Origin: Pterois miles
Lineage: Eukaryota > Chordata > Actinopteri > Perciformes > Scorpaenidae
Reading direction: 5' to 3'
DNA length: 64,000 nucleotides
NCBI GenBank assembly: GCA_947000775.1
Contig: CAMQGK010000038.1
Span: 3,707,501-3,771,500 of the forward strand
Translations under genes and position numbers: made by a program
Notes under the pieces: generated by a model
The model's database searches: none
What the model was told of the DNA's origin: nothing
Seen by the model: only the letters and a program-made list of their open reading frames with translations
Part shown: one piece after another, positions 37,701 through 46,700 of the stretch
Layout: each line of letters opens with the position of its first letter
Position numbering within the stretch: position 1 is the stretch's first letter

Positions 37701-40700
37701 AGGACTACTTCCACCGAGAGCTGGGGGACCTGAGGACGGTGTTCCTGGATCGGTTTGATGACCAGGCCTTCAGGATCGCTGACGTGGAGCTGGACGTGGG
37801 GCTGGTGAAGGATAGGGTGAGCGACCACGGCAAGAGGCTGTCGAAGCTGGAAAACAGCACGTCCGTCTTGAGCCGGAGGCTGGAGGAGTGCCGCTGTGGA
37901 GGGGCTGAAGGAGGTGGAGGAAGAGGAGGTGGTGACCGGGAAGATGGAGGAGGAAGCTGGGGAGCAGCAGGAGGAGGAGGATCAACAGGAGCAGGATCCT
38001 CAGGAGCAGGATCCTCAGGAGGATCTACAGGAACAGGATCAACAGGAGCAGGATCCTCAGGAGGATCTACAGGAGGATCTACAGGTGGAGGGTCTACAGG
38101 AGGAGGATCCACAGGAGGAGGATCCACAGGAGGAGGAGCCACAGGAGGAGGAGCCACAGGTGGTGGGTCTGCAGGAGGAGGTAGAGGAGGATCCACAGGT
38201 GGAGGGTCTACAGGAGGAGGATCCACAGGAGGAGGATCCACAGGAGGAGGAGCCACAGGTGGTGGGTCTGCAGGAGGAGGTAGAGGAGGAGGATTACCTG
38301 GGACGGGAGGAGAAAGAGAAGGTACCACAGAGAAATCCCTGGAGTGGAGAGTGGTCGCCAACGAGGATCAGATTCGACACTTTAACACTCGAATCAAAGA
38401 CCTGTCAGTGTCTGGAGACTCTCTGCACAACAAGGTGAGATTTAGATTAATCTATTACAGTCTGTTTTATGATCTACGAGTTCTGAAGGAAATCAATTCC
38501 GTGTTCATTTTCAAAGGGGTCCCTTGACCTCTGACCTCCATGTGAATGTAAATGGGTTCTCTGGGTCCCCACCAGTCTCCCCTTTACAGACATGCCCACT
38601 TTATAATAGTCCCAGTCAGTCTGGATCAAGTCATAGTCAAGTCAGCACTCTGACACACTGACAGCTGTTGTTGCCTGTTGGGCTGCAGTTTGCCATGTTC
38701 TGATTGGAGCAGATTTTTGATGCTAAAGTCAGAACCTGGGAGGGTTTCTGGACAATATCTGTCATTGTTTTGTGTTGTTCATTGATTTACATTAAAAACT
38801 ATATACATAGATTTATATAAAGCAGCCTATCGTGTCCACTCGTGTTGATAAGAGTATTAAATACTTGACAAATCTCCCTTTAAGGTACATTTTCAACAGA
38901 TAATCACAATTAACTATTCTGATTGACTGACTGACCTAATAACAATGTTTACATGCACAATATATTCTACCTTTTGTCTGTTTCCTAATATTCCTACTTA
39001 GCTGTTTTCATGGCTAATGAACATGACTATTCGTCTAATATTCCTGTTTACATGCAGCCAGTGCTGAACACAGCCTCCCTCTTTTATTCCTCGACCACCT
39101 TCTTGAAAAGGTCTGCGTTCGGATGCATCTCTGCAAACTGTCAGCTGGTTAGTTTATGTCCGACGCACAGAGCTGACTGTAAACAGGCCAGAGGTTGTGT
39201 TGTGAAAATGGCAGTAAAAACCCTGATTGAGACTCATATTGTGAATGTGAATGCTCCTGAAAGCTGATTAATATCAGCACATCACACATCCCAATCTGAA
39301 CATGCTCCATTCAGAATCAGGTCTAATTCAGAATAAATGTGCTGTGTACATGACTCGTATTAAAGTCACTGTATTGTGATATTTGGAATAACAGTGGACT
39401 GTTTTGTGCATGTGAAGTAGTCTGTGTTTGATGTGGTCATTTGGATTATTAACGTGTGAACCGTCACCAAGGTCGTGGACCTGAGTCACGACGTACGTAA
39501 GATCAAGGCGCTGACCGGGGATCACGGCGAACACTTCAACCGAATCGTGACGGAGGTGGAGATGCTGGGCCAGGACTGCGAGCTGTGCGCGAAGGTGGAG
39601 GACGAGCTGCGGCGGCTGAAGAATCATTCCCAGGATGCACTGGGGCGCATGCAGAGCCACATCAACAGACTCCAGATCAGACTGGACTCGGGGAGAGACG
39701 GCTGCTTCCAGATGTGTCCGCAGCTGGAGGACGAAGTCCGCCTGCTACGAGACGACGTCAGGAGGTGCACCGGCCAATGTAAGAGCGGCCCGGACACGCC
39801 CACAGGTCAGATCAACCAATCAGATGGTTGTTCACTAAACCCCGCCCCCCACAGTTACTGTTGCAAACCTGTTTACTAACAATAACAGCAACACATTTAC
39901 ATCAACATTCATATTCATGCACAAAAAACAAGTTATAGTTATTATTATTAAGACTCCTAATATCAGTCGTCTGTCTGTCTCTGTTTGTCTGTTCAGTGTT
40001 TTTAACATCTTCTCTCTCAGTGATGGAAAGTAACTAAGTACATTTACTTGAAGATTGTACTTAAGGACAACTTTAAAGTACTTGTTCTTGAGTATTTCTA
40101 CTTGATGCTACTTTCTCTACATCACTCCATCTCAGTTACTAGCTGCTGAGTATTTTTAATCAGACCATATTTGGTGATGCTGCTGTAAACGTGACTCTGC
40201 TCCATTAGAGCTAACTCTGATTAAAGCCTTCTTAGTGAAAACATAATTAGAGCTATGCAAACTACCCCCCCACTAGGTGGTGGCTCTGGTGGCTCTGGTG
40301 GCTCTGACAGTACCGGCGGCCGTGGGCCTGGGCTGGATGCTGAGAAGCCTCTAGATGGCCACAGTGTGATCGGAGGCTCCATCAACAATAACCAGCTGAA
40401 GACGCTGCAGGGCGAACTGTCCGAGGTCATCCTCACCTTCAGCTCCATCAACGACACCCTGAAGGGGCTCGAACACACGGTGCAGAAACACGGCAGCGTC
40501 ATCACCGACCTCGGTGAGCCCAGCTCCGTAACGCCGACGCTCTGCTTCTGTTGCTGAGCCTCTCTTGACTAACGCTCGTCCTCTGATCCCTGACAGGAAA
40601 CACCAAGGATAAGATCATCTCTGAGCTGGACAAAATCCAGCAGGAGGTGACGGAGCACATGGAGGAGAGCCGCGACCGTCTGGACGGGATGGACCGGGAC

Positions 40701-43700
40701 ATCCGCCGGTTCGAGGGCACGCTCCTGGTGGAGATGGGAGACTGTAAGAGGTCTGGAGATGGGCTGGAGAAGAGGCTGTCCAAGCTGGAGGGAGTCTGCG
40801 GGAGGCTTGACGGCGTCTCCGACTCCATCGTCAAGATCAAGGAAGGTACACTTCCCTCTTTAATAAAGGTTGTGATCATTTACCCTAAAAAACACCTCAG
40901 CAAACCTTTTAAATGTTCATAAACTTTGCGTTTTTCCTTCATAATGATGTCCAACCTGTAAGGATCATGTATTTGTGGGATGAGCAGCACAGCTGATTAT
41001 GTGGGTAGCGCCCAAATTGTGCCAAAATGTGCCAAATTTCTCTGCCAATGCAAACAGTGTATTCTCCTGTTGGTACTGACTCTTCTTTAGTACCAATCAG
41101 GCACCTGACGATCCTCACAAGTTGGACATTATTGTGAGGGTAAATAAACATTCTTTCCAACCATGTCAAATACAATGACAGTCAGCCCTGGACACCAGAG
41201 AAACAGGGTGAGAAGCTTAGCCATCTGTGAGGGACTTGGAGTAGAGCTGCTACTCCTTTGTGTTGAAAGGAGCCAGTAGAGGTGGTTCAGTTATCTGATA
41301 AAGGCGCCCCCCTAGGCGCCTCCCTAGGGAGGTCATGACCAGCTGGGAGGAGGGCCCGGGGGAGACCCAGGACTGGGTGGAGAGATTATATCTCCACACT
41401 GGTCTGGGAACGTCTCAGGATCCCCCAGTCAGAGCTGGTTAATGTGGCTCAGGAAAGGGAAGTTTGGGGGCCCCTGCTGGAGCTGTTTCCCCCACGACCC
41501 GACCCCAGATAAGAGGTTGATGAGTGAATGAGCGGGCGACCCTAATCAGCTGATGTGTAGGTTAATGTGTCCCATGTTTTGATTGGCTGTGATGTGTCCT
41601 TGTGTTCAGGACTGAACCGACACGTGTCCAGTTTGTGGACGTGTGTCTCTGGTCTCAATGACTCTGTCGTCCATCACGGAGGAATCATGGACGTCATTCA
41701 GAAGAACCAGGACGACGTCTACAGCAGGATGAAGAACCTGAACTCCAGCCTGAACCAGGTCATCAAAGACCTGCAGAGTTCCTCTGAGCGCGACCTGCCC
41801 GGTGAGCTGGCCTCTACTCTGTTGGAGGAGTCTAATCCTCAGCCTCAGTGATGGTTCAGTACAGAGAAACTCTGTCAATACTGATCAGTTCTCCTGAAGG
41901 TCTAAATCAACTTCAGGTCTTTTTTACATGTTTTCTCAGCTGCTTTGGTTCAGCAATGAAAATCAGGTCAAGTTTTCTTACCAACAACTATTTACACAGT
42001 AAATGCTTCATGTTGTCAGTGATCTGGCAGGGATAAACTGGTGAATCTGTGTCTCAGTTTTGAGGGCAGCTAATCACGTACCTGGTCGATAGTACAGGTG
42101 CAGCTCCTCAGGTAACATGTTCCAACCACGTTTACACCACAGAGGGTCAAACTGCATTTTAGCTACTGTAGTATGTACTGTACTGTACTGTAGTTACTTT
42201 AGTATGAACAAGCCTCCATCATTGCTGTGGTGTCAAGAGCAATGAGTGAATGAAAACAGTAGATTACATTAAATTATCACAGTCCTGACCAATCAGGGAC
42301 CAGCACCTGTTAAAGACCAGGTTCCAGTTCCAACACCTGGTCAGCCCAGCTGTTAGACCGTATTCTAAACCTCATACTATACTAGCAGTACAACCTCAGA
42401 CTATACTAGTAGTACAACCTCATACTATACTAGTAGTACAACCTCATACTATACCACTAGTACAACCTCAGACTATACTAGTAGTACAACCTCATACTAT
42501 ACTAGTAGTACAACCTCAGACTATCCAAGACGTACACCCTCATACTGTACTAGTAGTACAACCTCATTGTATACTAGTAGTACAACCTCATACTATACTA
42601 GTAGTACAACCTCAGACTATCCTAGAAGTACACCCTCATACTATACTAGTAGTACACCCTCATACTATACTAGTAGTACAACCTCATCCTACACTAGTAG
42701 CACACCCTCATACCATACTAGTAGTACAATCTTATACTATACTAGTATAACCTCATAGTATACTAGTAGTATAACCTCAACCTATACTACTAGTACAACG
42801 TCAAACTCTACTAGTAGTGCACCCTCATACTATACTAGTAGTACAGTCTTATAATATACTAGTAGTACAACCCCATACTATACTAGAAGTATAACTTCAT
42901 ACTATGCTAGTAGTATAACCTCATCGTATACTAGTAGTACAACCACATAGTATACTAGTAGTACATACTGATTTGGCCAAAATGTAGCATGTAGTATTCA
43001 GTATGCAAACAAAAGCTAAATCTACATTATGCCAAAAGTACCTGGATGTGGTACTGATCTGTAATAAATCTCCAGTCTGCATCAGACCAGTCTACCTCTC
43101 CTAATGTATCCCACAATGCAAAGCGCTGGAATGCTACAGGCTACGATTACAGCAGTAAAACAGCTTGTTTTTAACATTTTTGTAGGTATTTCATCACTAA
43201 ATTTACTTCTGAGGATGTTTGAGGTGAATAATCAACTGTGTAGATTTAGAGTATTGACGGTTTTATGTTGTTAGATGGTGATTCAAACATTTGTTCCAAC
43301 GTTTTCAGAGTTTAGAAGCTCCACAAACTGCTGTGACAGCTAGCTGGCGGCTGCCGCGGTCGCTACCTCTCCAGCTGGGCCGTCGCGCTCACAGAGCGCT
43401 ATACGTCAGTGAGGAAACTCCAGCCTCAACCGACCAATCGTATCACTCCATCAGTGACTCAGTCACTCAGTGACTGTAGTGTGTTGAGCTGCTCAGTGTA
43501 AAGTGATGCTGTGACACAGATTCAGAAAATGTGCTGAAGCAACTGAGAAAATAAGTGAAATGATATCTGAAGCTTTCTAAATACATGAAAAATCAAATGA
43601 AAGACGGCGTGTTGATGCTGTATTATTTTGTTTTGTAGGCACCGTGCTGTTCAACAGAGGTTTGGATCTGTAGCTGTTCATGTTAACTCACTAACTGCAC

Positions 43701-46700
43701 AGCCAGAAGACAATGTGTTGTTATAACGATACATATCTGTATATACTGTATGTTATAAATACCAAAACCTCCGAGTCTGTCTGATTTACAAACTGGATGT
43801 TAACTAATCAGCAAATGATCTACGAGTCCAACACAAATACTACCTGCTGCTCTCTCTTCACTCAATGACAACATCTCAGATCAACATTAATATACAGCAA
43901 TAATAATATACAGTTACAGTGATCTGGATAGTGTATCCAGAGAATGTATTATAATAATATTCTGCTCTTCCTCCAACCAACCAGTAAATCAAACAGTTGA
44001 GACAAAGGTGACTTTGGTTCAGTGACACTGTTGAATGTATGGAGGATAAAAATAAATGAATGAATAAATAAATGACTCAATATATAAATACATATGCCTT
44101 TAAAAGTAGCACAAACACTATTAAAAATAAATGCAGTCATTAATTAATTGATAGAATGTGACATAAATTGATATTTCTGTTTTAATTAGATGGAGATAAA
44201 ATAATAAAGAAATACGTTTTGGGGAAATAAATAAGGGGTGAAATGCTGTGAGAAAAATGAATAAATATGCCATAAAATTAGTAGAAATAATATACAATAA
44301 ATGTAGCTATTGATTAATTGTCAATCATAAATTGCTACATCTGTTTCGATTTGATTTTTTTTTCAAATGAAAAGTATGTATGAATGTATAATGAGAAGAA
44401 TACAGAGATACATAAGATTGGGGAAATAAATAAGGGGTGAAATTCAAAGGGAAAATTGTGCATCAATAAATTAATAAATGCTTTAACTCATAAATACATA
44501 TATTTAAAATAAAAATGAATGAATAATAAATACATAAAGAAAAATAAATGTCAATTTAAAGTTTCATAAAAATAAGTACATGAATAAATAAAATGGGGAA
44601 ATTAACCAGAAGTAAATAAATATACAAAGATAAATAGATAAAAATGTCACATTTTATCAATTACTTCAGGAATACATTTGTTTTGAATGTCTTTTTTTGT
44701 TTTGTTTTGTGCTACGTTTAATGTCATATTTATTTATCTGTCAAGTCATTTATATATGTATTTATTTTTTATTTTGGCGGTTTGTGTCCTTTGTATGAAT
44801 ACAGTTCAGCCAATCATAATCAAGGACTAAAAACTGTTTTTACTCTGTTTTATAACAATATCATAAACTCTTAGCTGTCTGCTAACATGCTAACTCTGTT
44901 CCCTGTCTCTCATGAACTTTGTGATATTAACAAACAGAAGGAATTATGGGTAACAGCTGCATTCTGTGTGGATCCATGGAGCTTTTTAACCTTTCGATCT
45001 CTGCCAGCTTCACCCTCACTGTTCTGTGTTCACAACGCACAAAACTTAGACCTTCATGTTCATTCCCATCGTTACACAGGCCTGCCTGGACCCCCAGGAC
45101 CCCCAGGAGAGAGAGGCTTTAATGGGCTCCCGGGTCCCCGAGGGCCTCTTGGACCTCCTGGACGACCAGGTGAAAGTGGAGCACGCGGTCTGCCCGGTAC
45201 GACTGACAGTATACACATTTACATATCCTGATATCAGAACAAGGTTATAAAGACATACAGGTCAAATTACTGAACGGGATCCTGCATCTGCTCAAAGCCA
45301 ACAGAGTTTACGTTTACTATATCTACCAGTATTATGAACCCAGACAGACTGTTTGCTGCTCATTGTGATTTCTAACCGTTACTCTGTTCTTTTACAGGTC
45401 CCAAAGGTGAAACAGGTATGTGTTTTTAAGGATTTACAGCAGTAAATGGGCTGAAACAGCCAACAGCACCTCAGTCATGTTTGTTCACTTTAATCTGAAC
45501 ATAATCTGTTGTTGTTGCTGGTTCACTCTGCAGAGCTGGGCTCATGATATTCTGCACTATAACATGATCATCTCAATACATAATACAGCACTAATGAATA
45601 ATAACACTAGTGGTTATCGTGCTGCATACATCAGACCTGCACATACAGGTTCACAAAGAGTCAAGGCCACGCTTCTTTTTGGTGAAAGCTGAAGATCTCA
45701 GAGACTTCAGTGTGATCTTATGTATGTTTGATTGTAATGTTGACAAGTTCATATTCATTCATCTCTTGGTATTCAAACCTGTTTAATAGAAATTTCTAAT
45801 AATTATTCAGTGCTCTTGCCGGAACCTGAGCGTTATAACTTAATAAATGAAGGTTGATCACCACCATGTCCCTTCAGTTTTCCCCCGTCTAACACGGTGG
45901 CTGATATTAATGATATTATTACTGATCCAAACGTCTCTACATATCTGACTGAATCCTGTTAGACTCAGTGTTGTCTGTAAATAACCAACTGTTTGATCCG
46001 TAGGCTGAGATTTAGATTTGGAGACGACAGTCTGATGCTGCTAGAACGTTAATGTATGACTGTATTACTCAAGCTAATGTTAGCTAGCCATGCTAGTCAC
46101 TGTCACCAGCATCATTTAACCATTTAGCTCACTGACAGTGAATATTCACATATCATATGCGCCTCAGATGTCAGTGTGAAAGCTTCAGTTAACCTGCTAC
46201 ACAACAGCTTTTCAGCATTTTCTCTCTGTGACAGCGAGTTTCTTTCCCCCAAAGGGAGCGAAGCCTCGGCGATGATGCCATGCTGATCTGATCTATATCC
46301 TGGAGCCATAAAGCCCCTCGATTAGATCTTTTTTAGGACATGGCAGGGAAACAGATCAGAGATCAGCGTTTTTGAATTTATTGTTGGTGCAACCAGCTAC
46401 ACAACAACTCTTCAGCATCGCGTTATTACTGTTAGCAGTTTGATGAAAGTTGGAGACGTGTTTCATCCTCAGCCTTCCCTTCAACCAGAGGCAGCACTCT
46501 ACCATGTGCCGACATGTTTACTTTTGCGGATGTTTCGTATCATAGCAACCAGAACATCTGAGTTAAAAAAAACACTGCGCCTCCAAAGCGCTTTTAACCA
46601 CCTCCAGCTGATGCTACGAGTCCACAGGTTTTTTTTATCAGGAGCCATTTTTTTATCCCAACATTGGACGCTTGATGGGCTGCCAATAGACACAAAGTAA

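Noticed and set aside
37705..38438. Overlapping frames to emilin1 exon 6: a 218-codon Pro/Asp-rich minus frame and a 180-codon Glu/Gln-rich plus frame
   Set aside because: Both are shadows of the GGSTG-coding minisatellite; only the emilin1 frame has homology and correct splice phases.
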